A stretch of 64,000 bases of DNA, taken from the NCBI GenBank assembly GCA_901472505.1, contig LR590468.1:1240001-1304000 (forward strand), in the 5' to 3' direction. Origin of the DNA: Proteus vulgaris (GTDB taxonomy: Bacteria > Pseudomonadota > Gammaproteobacteria > Enterobacterales > Enterobacteriaceae). Under the pieces are notes generated by a model. The model worked only from the letters and a program-made list of their open reading frames with translations. It was not told the DNA's origin and did no database searches. Shown here one piece after another: positions 1-9,798 of the stretch (positions are counted from its first letter, which is position 1; each line of letters starts with the position of its first letter). Both the position numbers and the translations under genes were made by a program.

Positions 1-428
1 GTAATTTTATTTTTTGAGGATAATGTCCAGTCATAATATTTCTCAAAAGAACAAATAAATATGTCACCAATATCAGTATTAATAACTGGATAATCAGTTC
101 TTTCTTGTTCGCCTAAACAGATATTATCTGCCGTTAATGACATCGGCTCTTTCGAAAAAGGAAACAATATTTGTGAACACTTCTGTGAAAAAAGAGCATG
201 GAGGTAATAGTCAGGAACAACCTCCCAGTCTATTTTTTTTTCAGGATAAATTTTATCCATAATCTCGTTAACCGCGACAAGCCCGGTAAATGAACCTAAT
301 GTATTTTTACCTTTTATCTTAAAATAATGAGCCGAAGAGATCGGATAATACGATTGATATAAAGAAGATAAAATTTCCATTGAATAGCTATCTTTATTAT
401 CATTAAAATTATGTTTAGATCCTAACAT
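1..428 (-). CDS. sctQ: SctQ/SpaO-like T3SS cytoplasmic sorting-platform protein, N-terminal part
   Basis: An open frame begins with ATG at 428 and runs leftward off the window edge, giving about 142 residues without a stop. It starts three bases after the sctP stop, exactly where spaO follows invJ in the Salmonella SPI-1 order. A segment near residue 120 (IGDIFICSF) resembles the 'IGDVLLI' stretch of SpaO. SctQ proteins form the cytoplasmic C-ring-like sorting platform with SctK and SctL. The diagnostic C-terminal SpoA domains lie outside the window, so the call rests on position and weak similarity. Confidence 0.7.
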   Translation of the reverse strand, partial: MLGSKHNFNDNKDSYSMEILSSLYQSYYPISSAHYFKIKGKNTLGSFTGLVAVNEIMDKIYPEKKIDWEVVPDYYLHALFSQKCSQILFPFSKEPMSLTADNICLGEQERTDYPVINTDIGDIFICSFEKYYDWTLSSKNKI

Positions 429-430
429 TA

Positions 431-1696
431 TTATTTTTCATCTTTATTATTATCAGTAGAAGGATCTACCTCATTAATACGCCAATGATGATTATCATTT
501 TCTAATGAAAGAGATAGTCGTCCTTGATATTGATTAAAATTCTCTAAAGAAGATTGATAAACTCGTCCAGTAGAAGCAATCAGTTGTATCTTTCTATCTG
601 TATCAAAATTTATTTTCATTTGATGCAGTTCATTACCCCATTTTTTAAAAACATAAGTTATGCTAGGTGGCTGAGATATCATTGATACTTTTTTATGAAG
701 AAGACTAAAAACAGGTATATCAAGTAACTTTTTATTAAATAGTGCTCCTGATATCATTTGTTGATATTCAGGCTTTATGCTATTAAATATCGATACATCA
801 TTGACATTTTCTTTTATTTTTTCTTTATGTAAATCACCTATATTTAAATTTTCACTCTCAAATTCGAAAGAAAGCTCTTTTTTATCTACACTTCTATTCT
901 CTAAAAATCGTCCTTTAGTAAGGGAATAATTGTTTTCAATCACAAGACTATCTGAAATTAACTTACCTTCCTCAGATTTCAATGGCAGTTTGATTTTATC
1001 AATACCCTCTTTTTGTTCATTGATAGCAGGTTTATTTTCTTTATGATTTTTATTACTTTTGATTAGTTTATTAAGATAGTGTTTTTTTTCTAATTTTCCT
1101 GGTTTTTTATTATCGTATTCATGTTTAGTTAAAAGACTCAACTTGTTGTTAATTAATTGATTTTCTTTTTTAACCTCTGAATGAGTAATAACGTTTTCCT
1201 TATTAGATTCTAAATTACTAGTGAAGCTTAAATTACTTTTAGTTTGTGAAGCATTAACAAGATTATTTTTATGACTAACATTACCAGCTAATATTTTTTG
1301 CTCTAATTTATTTTTTTTAAAATGAGAACAAACTTGTGAATATATTTTTTTTTGCGTTAACAGTAATCCTTCTATATTTAAACCGTCATTACCTTCATCT
1401 TTTTCATCTTTTTCATCTTTTTCATCTTTATCTTTTAATTTATCTATTGCTTTATCCGATTTTATTTTATTTTTTAAATCAATAAACTCTTTATGTTCAA
1501 GATTATAAAATTCATTTAATTTTTGTTTTATTTTACAGTCTTCTTCAGAAGAAGAGATACCCTTTTCAAGAGGTAAACGTGCTCCACGATCAGATAATGA
1601 TGATAATTCTTTAGAAAAAACAGCCTTATTATCGCTATTTTGCTCACTGATTAAAAATTTATTTAACTTAAGACTATCTATCTTTATCGACATCAT
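431..1696 (-). CDS. sctP: SctP/InvJ-like needle-length regulator
   Basis: This is a highly charged, Lys/Asn/Glu-rich protein of about 421 residues in the invJ (spaN) position. An AGGAG motif lies ten bases before the paired ATGs at 1696 and 1693, so I prefer that start to the in-frame ATG at 1720. InvJ proteins are secreted early and set needle length before switching substrate. The N-terminal half carries a Lys-Asp-Glu tract encoded by four 9-bp units at 1394-1429. The C-terminal 100 residues are less biased and probably hold the folded substrate-switch domain. Sequence identity in this family is always low, so position is the main evidence. Confidence 0.72.
   Translation of the reverse strand: MMSIKIDSLKLNKFLISEQNSDNKAVFSKELSSLSDRGARLPLEKGISSSEEDCKIKQKLNEFYNLEHKEFIDLKNKIKSDKAIDKLKDKDEKDEKDEKDEGNDGLNIEGLLLTQKKIYSQVCSHFKKNKLEQKILAGNVSHKNNLVNASQTKSNLSFTSNLESNKENVITHSEVKKENQLINNKLSLLTKHEYDNKKPGKLEKKHYLNKLIKSNKNHKENKPAINEQKEGIDKIKLPLKSEEGKLISDSLVIENNYSLTKGRFLENRSVDKKELSFEFESENLNIGDLHKEKIKENVNDVSIFNSIKPEYQQMISGALFNKKLLDIPVFSLLHKKVSMISQPPSITYVFKKWGNELHQMKINFDTDRKIQLIASTGRVYQSSLENFNQYQGRLSLSLENDNHHWRINEVDPSTDNNKDEK
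1394..1429 (-). repeat. 9-bp tandem repeat inside sctP
   Basis: Four consecutive copies of the 9-mer TTCATCTTT (plus strand) encode a repeated Lys-Asp-Glu tripeptide. Gain or loss of a unit would keep the reading frame, so the tract could vary in length between strains. Confidence 0.85.
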
Positions 1697-2138
1697 ACAA
1701 CACCATCTCCTGTATTTCATTTTGTTCTAATCTTTCAATATATAACTCTTTCTCTAATGCTTTTCCTTCAAGATAACGCTTTATTTTATTTTGTTTTTTG
1801 ATTACAACTTCTCTTTCTTTTTTTAAAATCAAACTGCCTTTTTTTAGTTTTTCTAATTCATGCTCTATTTCTTTAATTTGAGTCATAGAAATATTTAGTG
1901 AAGCTAAAACAATGGCCTGTTTACGCTTTTGTTGATTTAAAGAATGAGAGGAATAAACCCCTATTTTTTCATAAGCGGGGATCTCTTTTTCTAACGCTGC
2001 TGCTAATAATGCTTTTTCTTCTTTTTTATTTTCTGCTTCTTTTATCAATTTTTGATATTTTTGTTGTTCCTTTTCTATTCTTTGCTGACGCTTAACAATA
2101 GCGTTAATCAATACTTGTTGATTACGGGGTAAGCGCAT
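1674..2138 (-). CDS. sctO: SctO/InvI-like T3SS central stalk protein
   Basis: The 154-residue product is almost wholly charged heptad-like sequence (many Glu/Lys/Gln, few Gly/Pro), as expected of the coiled-coil stalk that links the SctN ATPase to the SctV export gate. It overlaps the end of sctN by 17 bp and the start of sctP by about 23 bp. This is the invC-invI-invJ arrangement and implies translational coupling. Length matches InvI (about 147 residues). The assignment rests mostly on context and coiled-coil character. Confidence 0.8.
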   Translation of the reverse strand: MRLPRNQQVLINAIVKRQQRIEKEQQKYQKLIKEAENKKEEKALLAAALEKEIPAYEKIGVYSSHSLNQQKRKQAIVLASLNISMTQIKEIEHELEKLKKGSLILKKEREVVIKKQNKIKRYLEGKALEKELYIERLEQNEIQEMVLYDVDKDR

Positions 2139-3423
2139 AAAGTTGTTTCAATGTTTGTTGAAATACTGCTTTTTCTTTAAAGGATTGCACAAGAAAAGCC
2201 TCTATTGCGGATTGTTTATTGATCGCTACATCATTTAATTCATTCTCACCTATACGGTATTCACCTAGCTCTTGTAACAATTTAATATCTTGCAAACGCA
2301 TTAAGATTTGCCTTATTTCTAATGCGGCTTTTTGTTGTTCAATGCTAGTAATCTGCTGAAAAATACGACTCACACTGCCTAAAATATCAATAGCAGGATA
2401 ATGGCCTGAAGCAGCTATTTTTCGTGAGAGATAAATATGCCCATCTAAAATAGAACGAATTTCTTCTCCTATTGCATCTGGCTCATCATCACTTTCAAGT
2501 AAAACGGTATAAAATGCGGTAATTGACCCCTTATAAGTCACTCCAGGCCTTTCCAAAATTGCGGGTAATTTATCAAAGACAGAAGCAGGATAGCCTTTGC
2601 GAACAGGCAGTTCGCCGGCAGTAAGAGCAACATCCCTTAGAGCGCGACAATAACGAGTCATAGAATCGATAAATAACACAACATTTTTACCTTGTTCTCT
2701 GAAATATTCAGCAACCGTAGTGGCAACCAATGCTGCATTACAGCGTTCTATTGCAGGTTGATCGGAGGTTGAACAAATTAATACTGTTTTTTCGCATCGT
2801 TTATCTTTTCTTAATTCCTCGACAAATTCTGTAACTTCACGTCCCCTTTCACCTATGAGCCCAATAACAAAAATATCGGCCTGAGAAAACCGGATAAACA
2901 TATTCATCAACATTGTCTTACCCGTTCCAGCACTGGCAAAAATCCCCATTCTTTGCCCTAATCCACAACTCAATAATCCATCAACAGCGCGAACACCTGA
3001 CTCAAATATTTCAGTAATAGGACGCCGTTCATTAAATAAAGGAGGATGACCATCAATAGGTAAATATGAATAGAAATTTTCGTCTATCTCTTGCTTATTA
3101 CTAAAACGTAATAAAGAATTGCCTTTGATATCAATCATGCTCCCTAACACATTAGGACTTAAAGCGACAGAAAAAGCATTACCTGTTGGTACTACAATTA
3201 TTTGTAATGAATAACCTTGTGAACTCCCCATCATGCTTAAAATCGTAATACCATTACGAAAACCAATCACGATCGCTTCACCAATAATTTGGCCATCAAT
3301 AACAGAATCTTTTAATAAACAAATCTCTCCAATAAATACACCACGCAACATCACCTCAAGAATATTCCCCTGAATTCGCCTAGGATGAGCTGCGTGATGA
3401 AATATTGAAAATGAGTTATTCAT
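2122..3423 (-). CDS. sctN: SctN/InvC T3SS ATPase
   Basis: This is a 433-residue F1-type ATPase that unfolds substrates and strips chaperones at the base of the injectisome. Visible motifs are the Walker A loop AGTGKT at residues 165-170, the family signature GERGREV around residue 200, and the Walker B stretch VVLFIDSMTR. Length agrees with InvC/SpaL (about 431). It sits between the chaperone gene (3-bp gap) and sctO (17-bp overlap). Nothing appears damaged. Confidence 0.96.
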   Translation of the reverse strand: MNNSFSIFHHAAHPRRIQGNILEVMLRGVFIGEICLLKDSVIDGQIIGEAIVIGFRNGITILSMMGSSQGYSLQIIVVPTGNAFSVALSPNVLGSMIDIKGNSLLRFSNKQEIDENFYSYLPIDGHPPLFNERRPITEIFESGVRAVDGLLSCGLGQRMGIFASAGTGKTMLMNMFIRFSQADIFVIGLIGERGREVTEFVEELRKDKRCEKTVLICSTSDQPAIERCNAALVATTVAEYFREQGKNVVLFIDSMTRYCRALRDVALTAGELPVRKGYPASVFDKLPAILERPGVTYKGSITAFYTVLLESDDEPDAIGEEIRSILDGHIYLSRKIAASGHYPAIDILGSVSRIFQQITSIEQQKAALEIRQILMRLQDIKLLQELGEYRIGENELNDVAINKQSAIEAFLVQSFKEKAVFQQTLKQLYALTP

Positions 3424-3426
3424 TAT

Positions 3427-3840
3427 TTAATTAATAAATTGTTGATGGATGTTATTCATTATTTGGAAATATTCATCAATTGCTTTTGCCATTGATTCAC
3501 CATTTTGTAGAGCTATTGGCATAAATGAAGCTCGCAATTCTAAATCAGTCTCAATTTTAACTAAAGCAGGCTGGCCTGGATAAAAACTTTCAGCTGGATT
3601 ATTGATACTATTTAATAATAATTGAGAACCACATTGTGATAATAAATTTTCGTTATATTCTCCAAGTACAGACCAAATCATAGGAACTTCATCAACAACT
3701 AATAAATTAATATCAGGCATATCACCTAAACTAATTGTTATCGTTGAATGATTATCAATAGACTTCCCTCCTGAAAATAGATCATTTCGTCCGATTACAT
3801 TCATCGCATCCATGATTAAACTTGCTAGATCAAAAGACAT
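3427..3840 (-). CDS. InvB/SpaK-like class IB T3SS chaperone
   Basis: The 137-residue product is close in size to InvB (135). It shares the opening pattern of a short helix, a GG-x-x-x-x-x-HSTI motif (residues 24-35 region), and a following hydrophobic strand pair. Class IB chaperones bind several effectors and deliver them to the SctN ATPase. The gene lies between sctV and sctN, as invB does. Which effectors it serves cannot be seen here. Confidence 0.85.
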   Translation of the reverse strand: MSFDLASLIMDAMNVIGRNDLFSGGKSIDNHSTITISLGDMPDINLLVVDEVPMIWSVLGEYNENLLSQCGSQLLLNSINNPAESFYPGQPALVKIETDLELRASFMPIALQNGESMAKAIDEYFQIMNNIHQQFIN

Positions 3841-3848
3841 AATATCTC

Positions 3849-5954
3849 CTAAATAGATTGTAAAACATTAATTTCAATATCTGATGTAATTTCATCATAA
3901 GATAAAACAGATAGTTGAGGATATTGATTTTCTATTAATTTTTTAACAAAACGCCTTATATCTATTGCTGTTAAAAAGACAAATTGTTGAACATACTTAA
4001 TCTCATCAATAGCTGTAGATATATTTTCTATTATCATATCAAGCTCAGCGGGTTCTAAATTTAAAAATGTCCCTGAAGAACTTTGTCTTATTCCGCCACG
4101 GATTATTTCTTCTATATTATTAGATAATATAATCACATTAATTTTTCCATCATCAGAAAAAAGTGACTAATATAACGTGATAATAAAGCTCTAATATGCT
4201 CTGTTAAAAGTACAGGGTCTTTTTCTTTACTCCCCCATTGTACTAATCCACCTATGATTGTTTTTATATTTCTAATCGGTATTTTTTCTTGTATTAGACG
4301 TTGTAAAACATCATTGATCCGTTGAATAGAAACTTGCCGATAACACTCTTTTAAAAGTTCTGGTGAATTTTCTTCTATTTTATCTAGAATGTTTTTTGTT
4401 TCTTGTATTCCAAGAAACTCGACTATATTAAGTGTAATTAAATTAGAAAACTTTCTATAAAAATAAGATTCTGATAACTCTAACTTATAACCTAACAGAG
4501 ATAACTTTTCTTTATCACTTTTATTAACCCAATAATTTACAATATCATTATCTTGTGTTTCTACCATTTTAAAATCTAGAGAAAAAAACTCATCATTAGG
4601 ATTCTCAACATGTAAAAATGGAAAAGGACAATCAAACTCATCAGCCTTCACTTCATTTATTAAAATAATAAATTTATTATCATCAATTTTATCTGAATAA
4701 TGTAAAACAATATCTGGAAGTAATACACCATATTGTAAGATAAATTCTTTTTTTAGCCATTTTTCAAAAACTAACTTTGAAAGATATGCCTTTTTATTCA
4801 AAGAGGTGGTAATAATCAAAGGTAATGTTTCTGCTTGAGATAATGTAATATCCTCTTTTAATAAACTGTTTTCAGTCTCAGAGTCATTTTTATTTGAAAA
4901 CAGATTGGAAATAATCCCTTTTTTGCCTTCAGACTCTAACTCATCATTTTTACTCTTATCTTCTTCAGCTTCTAACGTGGTTTCTTTTTTCTTATTTTTC
5001 CACCTCTTTTTAAAGAAATATCCACCTAATATTACCGATAAGATAAGAAATACAGGCGTTGGGAAACCCAGGTAGAAAACCAATAACAAAAGCGAGAACT
5101 GCCGTTACTAATAGAGCAAAATCTTGGGCTAGTAATTCATTCATAATACTAAAACCCAAATTATTATTTTCACCACCAACTCGAGTTACAATAAATCCCG
5201 CGCTAATAGAAATAAGTAATGCTGGAATTTGAGCAACAAGTCCATCACCAATAGTTAAAAGTGTATAAGTGTGTAATGCCTGTGATATTGAGAGATCCAT
5301 TTGTGCCATACCAACAGAAATCCCACCAATTAAGTTAACAAAAATAATCACAATACCAGCAATCGCATCACCTTTAATAAATTTCATTGCACCATCAAAG
5401 GAGCCATATAATTGACTTTCTTGTCCTAATTCTTTTCTTCTGATTTTCACTTCTTCATTGTTAATAATGCCGGATTTTAAATCTGCATCAATACTCATTT
5501 GCTTTCCTGGCATTCCATCCAGAGAAAAGCGAGCTGCAACTTCTGCAACCCGTTCAGAACCTTTAGTAATAACTAAAAACTGTACTATCGTAACAATAGA
5601 AAAAACAACAAAACCAACAACTAAGTTTTCACCGATAACAAATTCACCAAATGAAGTAATGATTTCACCCGCATCAGCATCTAATAATATTAATCGACTC
5701 GTACTAATAGAAAGGGCAAGTCGAAAAAGTGTCGTAATCAGTAATAATGCAGGAAATGTCATAAAGTTCAATATTCGAGTTATGTAAAATGAACTCATAA
5801 AAATAAGTAAAGAAATAGTAATATTGAGCCCAATAAGAAAATCTACAATATAAGTCGGCAACGGTATAATTAACATCATAATAACCAAAATCATAACCGA
5901 TAACACGATTAATTCTGGTCTGTTTTTTATTGCCAAAAGAAATCTATAAATCAT
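3849..5954 (-). pseudogene. sctV: SctV/InvA export-gate protein, split by two frameshifts
   Basis: Three overlapping frames together rebuild a complete SctV of about 685 residues. The N-terminal membrane part ends at 5010, the cytoplasmic part covers 5089-4133, and the last 90 residues cover 4136-3849. The first break is at the CCC (minus strand) at 5061-5063, where one base is in excess. The second is at a T6 tract at 4157-4162, where one T is missing. The two shifts compensate, so the flanks share a frame. The FHIPEP-type landmarks (SRLILLDADAGEI, SERVAEVAARFSLD) are intact. I prefer the ATG at 5954 because the one at 5963 has no spaced ribosome-binding site. As written, no functional export gate would be made. 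Confidence 0.9.
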
Positions 5955-5970
5955 AAAAATCATCCATATA

Positions 5971-7047
5971 TTATTTTCTTTGTTGATATTGTTCTAATCG
6001 AAAATAATTATCTATAAATTTTTGTATAATTATTTGGCACTCATCTCTAAAATCATAAGATAGATATAATGATTCAGGGTATGTATTAAACATCGATTTT
6101 AACCCTTGTAATAATTTCATCTTTATATTAATTAAATAATTTACCCATTCATTTTCTAAAAGAGATGCTAAATACTTTTCCATTTCACTGGGAAGCGTCA
6201 TTCCATAAAAAACAATCTGATAAAGAACTTTTTCAGTTATTGTATTTTTTAAATCTTTTATTTCTAAATTTTTTATATTAATTTCTATAAGGCTATATAA
6301 GGTACGTAACTTATTCACTCTTTCAAGGAAATAACCAAACTCTGAACTCTGAGAGCAACTTGGCATTAATGATTGCATATCACAAATTAAGCTTTGTGTT
6401 AAAAAACTCAAAATAATAGTACATTGTTTAATGTCATATTCTTCCATCCACATTTTAAAAAAATAAATAGGCTCAAGATCAAGATTAATATAACTACGAT
6501 AAAGATTTCTTAATGTTGATGCATTGAGAGAAAGCAATTTAGCAAATGTTTTTGCTTGTAGAGCGATATTAATCCCCGCCCTAATTTGCTTTCCATTTTC
6601 ACCTTCAAGTAGATGATTTATTTCATTTTCAATTTCTGCATCTAATTGTGCACCTAATTTTTTCTTTCTTAGTAATTCTCGCAAAACCATAACGAGATCA
6701 CTTTCATCAGGAAACATTTTACGTAAATATTGAAGTAACTCTTGCAAACTTCGCCCTGATTTTCTAAATATTATCATAACTTTATCAAGTTTTTTATCAG
6801 CGCCTTCTTCTGCAATATATAATGTACTTTGTCCTCTATTTGCTTTTTTATCCAATGATTGGCCAAATCGCTGAGAAAAAAGCGTAGCTACCATAGACAT
6901 ATCATCAGATATTTCTATTAATTGATTTTGATAATTTTGGCTTTCACTAACTTTAGGTTGTTTATATTCTGTTTCTTGTTGGCTTTTCTTATCAATACTG
7001 TTATTTACCAATTTTGTTGAAATAGAGGTATTAATTGGCCCAATCAT
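5971..7047 (-). CDS. sctW: SctW/InvE-like T3SS gatekeeper
   Basis: The 358-residue protein sits between sctC and sctV, in the invE position. It matches the gatekeeper family in length (InvE is 372) and in its all-helical, Leu-rich composition. Gatekeepers hold back late effectors until the translocon is in place. A GAGG motif lies seven bases before the ATG. The first 50 residues are polar and look disordered, as expected of the chaperone-binding N-terminus. Regulatory partners such as SicA/SipBCD are outside the window. Confidence 0.85.
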   Translation of the reverse strand: MIGPINTSISTKLVNNSIDKKSQQETEYKQPKVSESQNYQNQLIEISDDMSMVATLFSQRFGQSLDKKANRGQSTLYIAEEGADKKLDKVMIIFRKSGRSLQELLQYLRKMFPDESDLVMVLRELLRKKKLGAQLDAEIENEINHLLEGENGKQIRAGINIALQAKTFAKLLSLNASTLRNLYRSYINLDLEPIYFFKMWMEEYDIKQCTIILSFLTQSLICDMQSLMPSCSQSSEFGYFLERVNKLRTLYSLIEINIKNLEIKDLKNTITEKVLYQIVFYGMTLPSEMEKYLASLLENEWVNYLINIKMKLLQGLKSMFNTYPESLYLSYDFRDECQIIIQKFIDNYFRLEQYQQRK

Positions 7048-7051
7048 GATA

Positions 7052-8764
7052 TTACCTCATAAAAACCTGAAGTTGCTTTAATGCATTAGATGTTTTGTCA
7101 TCTAGCGGTTCAAATGGGTTTTCAGTTAAAGATCCGAAAGCTTCACTCTGCATTTTTTCTAATAAGCGAGGTTGCAACATAAAAATACGGATCATTTTTT
7201 TGTTATTATCAGACTCATAACGAAATGCTCGACCAATTAAAGGTATCGCACTTAAAAAAGGAATTTTATTTTCAGCTTTCACTTTATCTTCACGCGTATA
7301 CCCACCAATTAATAAGCTACCACCTTCAGAAACGCGAGCAACAGTACTAATATTTGTACGATTAATAACAGGGAGTTTCTCGATGCTCTCATCATCACCG
7401 TTGTCATCTTTTTTCTCTGCACCATCTTCAAGGTTAATAATCATCTCAATATCCTTATTTGAATTACCGATGCGAGGTAATACACTGATCATCGTGCCAA
7501 ATGTTGTTGATTCTAATGAAGCAACTCGCTCACCTTTTATTTGTGTATAAAAGGTTGTGTTATTATCAAAAATAGCAGGCGTATTTTCTTGTGTTAATAA
7601 AATTGGGCGAGACACCATTTGAGCTTCACCATCCTCACTCAATGCTTTAATTTTTCCTAAAAAACTAAATCCAGATGCTGCACTTAGACTTGCCGTATTA
7701 AAAAAGAAGCTGTTTTTACCAGATCCGTAACTTGCTTGCCAATTAACACCTAAACTATCCGCTTTACTTTTAGAAATATCGATTATCCATAATGACAATT
7801 CAACTTGTCTTTTAGGTTTATCTAATTGAGTAATAAGCGAACCTATTAATGCTAAACCCTCGCGACTCGTTTTAACTAAAAGACTATTTGAGCCAGGTAA
7901 AGGGACTAATTCAACATTATATTGCCCCATTTTAGTCATAATAGGCGTTGCAGTTTCTTCGATACTATTTATCATTTCATCGTATTGCTGTTTCCCCGTA
8001 TCATCTATATTTCGATGAGGCTCCACGGCTGTTCTTTTTATGCCATCAGAGGAGATAAATAATTGTTGTAAAACAGATGTAATACCCGGCAATACAACTT
8101 TTTCATCACGTAAAGTATAAGTTCTATCTTGTACAAACGTGTTTTTTAATGGAAATATTTGTACAAATTCATCACCATAACGAGAGCTTCCCGTTGGTAC
8201 TTGGCTATTTATATTTTCATTAATTTTTTCTTGTACATCAGTATCTAAAAACTCGGCTGCTGCTTTTACTAATTTAATATAAATAGGAGGACCAGAAATA
8301 TAAAAAGTGCGTTGATCACGACCTGCGCGTAGTGGGTAACGAGGATCATACAGACCCACATCTTGTAAGTATTCTTTTAACTCAATTAGGCTTATATTCT
8401 TTACCTGAAAGAGTTCTTGTAAGATCTCGTTACTTTCATAAATATAAATTGATTTTCCATCATTAAAATAGAGTAATGACAAGCGTTTCACCATTAATTC
8501 AAATGCTTCTTCTGGTGAAGAAATATCAAAATTTCCAGTTACTCTTTCCTTTTTTACTGCATTGCTCAGAATAAAAGGCTTATTTAATTTATCTGATAAG
8601 ACAAGAAAAAATTGTTCTACACGAGTATCTACAGCAATAAACACATCAGGTTTCTGTACCTGATGTGTGTAAATGACTTCTCCTTGTGCCGCTTGTGTTT
8701 GAAAGGAAATGTTAAAACATAATACTAGCCCAATAGCACAACAAATCTTATTTTTTATTTTCAT
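7052..8764 (-). CDS. sctC: SctC/InvG outer-membrane secretin
   Basis: This 570-residue secretin forms the outer-membrane ring of the injectisome. I start it at 8764, where a clear signal peptide begins (MKIKNK, then a hydrophobic run ending TQAA). The frame is open further upstream, but that part overlaps invF and has no export signal. N0/N1 ring domains occupy roughly residues 40-250. The C-terminal secretin domain includes the VPLPGSNSLLV strand and the conserved VPVIN-like element LPVINRT. InvG is 562 residues. The invF stop falls 17 bp inside this gene, suggesting coupled translation. No InvH-type pilotin gene is seen nearby. Confidence 0.95.
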   Translation of the reverse strand: MKIKNKICCAIGLVLCFNISFQTQAAQGEVIYTHQVQKPDVFIAVDTRVEQFFLVLSDKLNKPFILSNAVKKERVTGNFDISSPEEAFELMVKRLSLLYFNDGKSIYIYESNEILQELFQVKNISLIELKEYLQDVGLYDPRYPLRAGRDQRTFYISGPPIYIKLVKAAAEFLDTDVQEKINENINSQVPTGSSRYGDEFVQIFPLKNTFVQDRTYTLRDEKVVLPGITSVLQQLFISSDGIKRTAVEPHRNIDDTGKQQYDEMINSIEETATPIMTKMGQYNVELVPLPGSNSLLVKTSREGLALIGSLITQLDKPKRQVELSLWIIDISKSKADSLGVNWQASYGSGKNSFFFNTASLSAASGFSFLGKIKALSEDGEAQMVSRPILLTQENTPAIFDNNTTFYTQIKGERVASLESTTFGTMISVLPRIGNSNKDIEMIINLEDGAEKKDDNGDDESIEKLPVINRTNISTVARVSEGGSLLIGGYTREDKVKAENKIPFLSAIPLIGRAFRYESDNNKKMIRIFMLQPRLLEKMQSEAFGSLTENPFEPLDDKTSNALKQLQVFMR

Positions 8765-9503
8765 AAAGATACTGACCAATTCGACGAAATTCTGTTGGCG
8801 TAATACCAAATAACGTCTTAATTTCATTAGAAAAATGAGACGCTGAACTAAATCCATTATCGACAGCAATTTGTGTTAATGATTCATCGGTTGATAACGT
8901 GGTTAAAATAGAAGATGCAGCACGCCATGAACGCAATTGACTTTTCCCACAATTACCTAAATAACGTTTACACAACCGTCTAAAATGTGTACCTGATACA
9001 CCATACCGTTCTCCAATTTGTGCAATATTACTTTTCTTTTCATCTAAATAACTGATCAGATGTAAAATAAGCCAATAACTTTCACTATGTCTTATTGTGA
9101 CAAATAAAGGCTCTAGTTGGCTTTCTGTTTTTATTGCTTCATTTATTAATACATATTCTAAAGATTTATTAGTATCTTCTATATAAAAAATCTGCTGATT
9201 AATATCAAATTCAGCTCCTATTGCTGTCATCTTTGAAAAATCACGAGCATAATCAATAAACGCCAATAATCTTGCACAAATAAAAAATGACCGTTTTTCT
9301 ATCCGCCATGACTGATTTTCAGATTTAAAAATAACATCTTCATTTTTTGAGTTATAAATAAAAGGCTTTCCTTTTATAATTTTAATCGTTTTATTATCAT
9401 ATATTTTTATTGGATAATCATTCTTCAATGGAATACAAAAGAACAATGAATTTCCTAGCAATATATTTTTATCGCCACTTATTTTTATATCATTTATCAA
9501 CAT
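8748..9503 (-). CDS. invF: InvF-like AraC-family T3SS regulator
   Basis: This 251-residue regulator has two helix-turn-helix segments in the C-terminal 100 residues (the region with GERYGVSGTHFRRLCKRY and DNGFSSASHFSNEIK). The second matches the AraC signature. InvF in Salmonella activates effector genes together with the chaperone SicA. Here it is the first gene of the leftward inv/spa operon, as in SPI-1. The N-terminal 140 residues show no recognisable ligand domain. The upstream 295 bp separate it from the divergent prg/org operon, so both operons may be controlled from this gap. Confidence 0.9.
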   Translation of the reverse strand: MLINDIKISGDKNILLGNSLFFCIPLKNDYPIKIYDNKTIKIIKGKPFIYNSKNEDVIFKSENQSWRIEKRSFFICARLLAFIDYARDFSKMTAIGAEFDINQQIFYIEDTNKSLEYVLINEAIKTESQLEPLFVTIRHSESYWLILHLISYLDEKKSNIAQIGERYGVSGTHFRRLCKRYLGNCGKSQLRSWRAASSILTTLSTDESLTQIAVDNGFSSASHFSNEIKTLFGITPTEFRRIGQYLYENKK

Positions 9504-9798
9504 GGTAAATACCTCGAATTATCCTATTCATTAATTTAAAATTATAGGTAATAAACTTTTATCCAACTCATTTTTATGTTGTTACTTTATATAATACTAC
9601 AATAATATTACTATTCATTAACTATAAAAATAAATAACAATTTTTTTCTGTTTATTATTTAAAAAAGATGACAGTAATATATCAATACTCACTATCAAAT
9701 AAAAAACATGTGTTTTTTTTTAAAAGAATTTTCACGCTTACTTCACTAAACTATATTTACATTATGAATTAATAACAATTTTTCATTAGGATAAGTCT
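9504..9798. promoter_or_regulatory. Divergent intergenic region between the two T3SS operons
   Basis: This very AT-rich 295-bp gap must carry the promoters of both the inv/spa and prg/org operons. The only clear structure is an AT hairpin at 9701-9720 (A6CA, two-base loop, TGT8). It could act as a terminator or insulator. I could not assign -35/-10 boxes or a regulator site with confidence. Confidence 0.45.

Noticed and set aside
4133-5089. A separate 318-residue membrane protein gene
   Set aside because: Its content is the central part of SctV, continuous with the frames on both sides after single-base corrections.
3849-5954. Programmed ribosomal frameshifting in sctV
   Set aside because: Two opposite shifts would be required, the sites are weak slippery sequences, and similar breaks occur in unrelated genes in this window.
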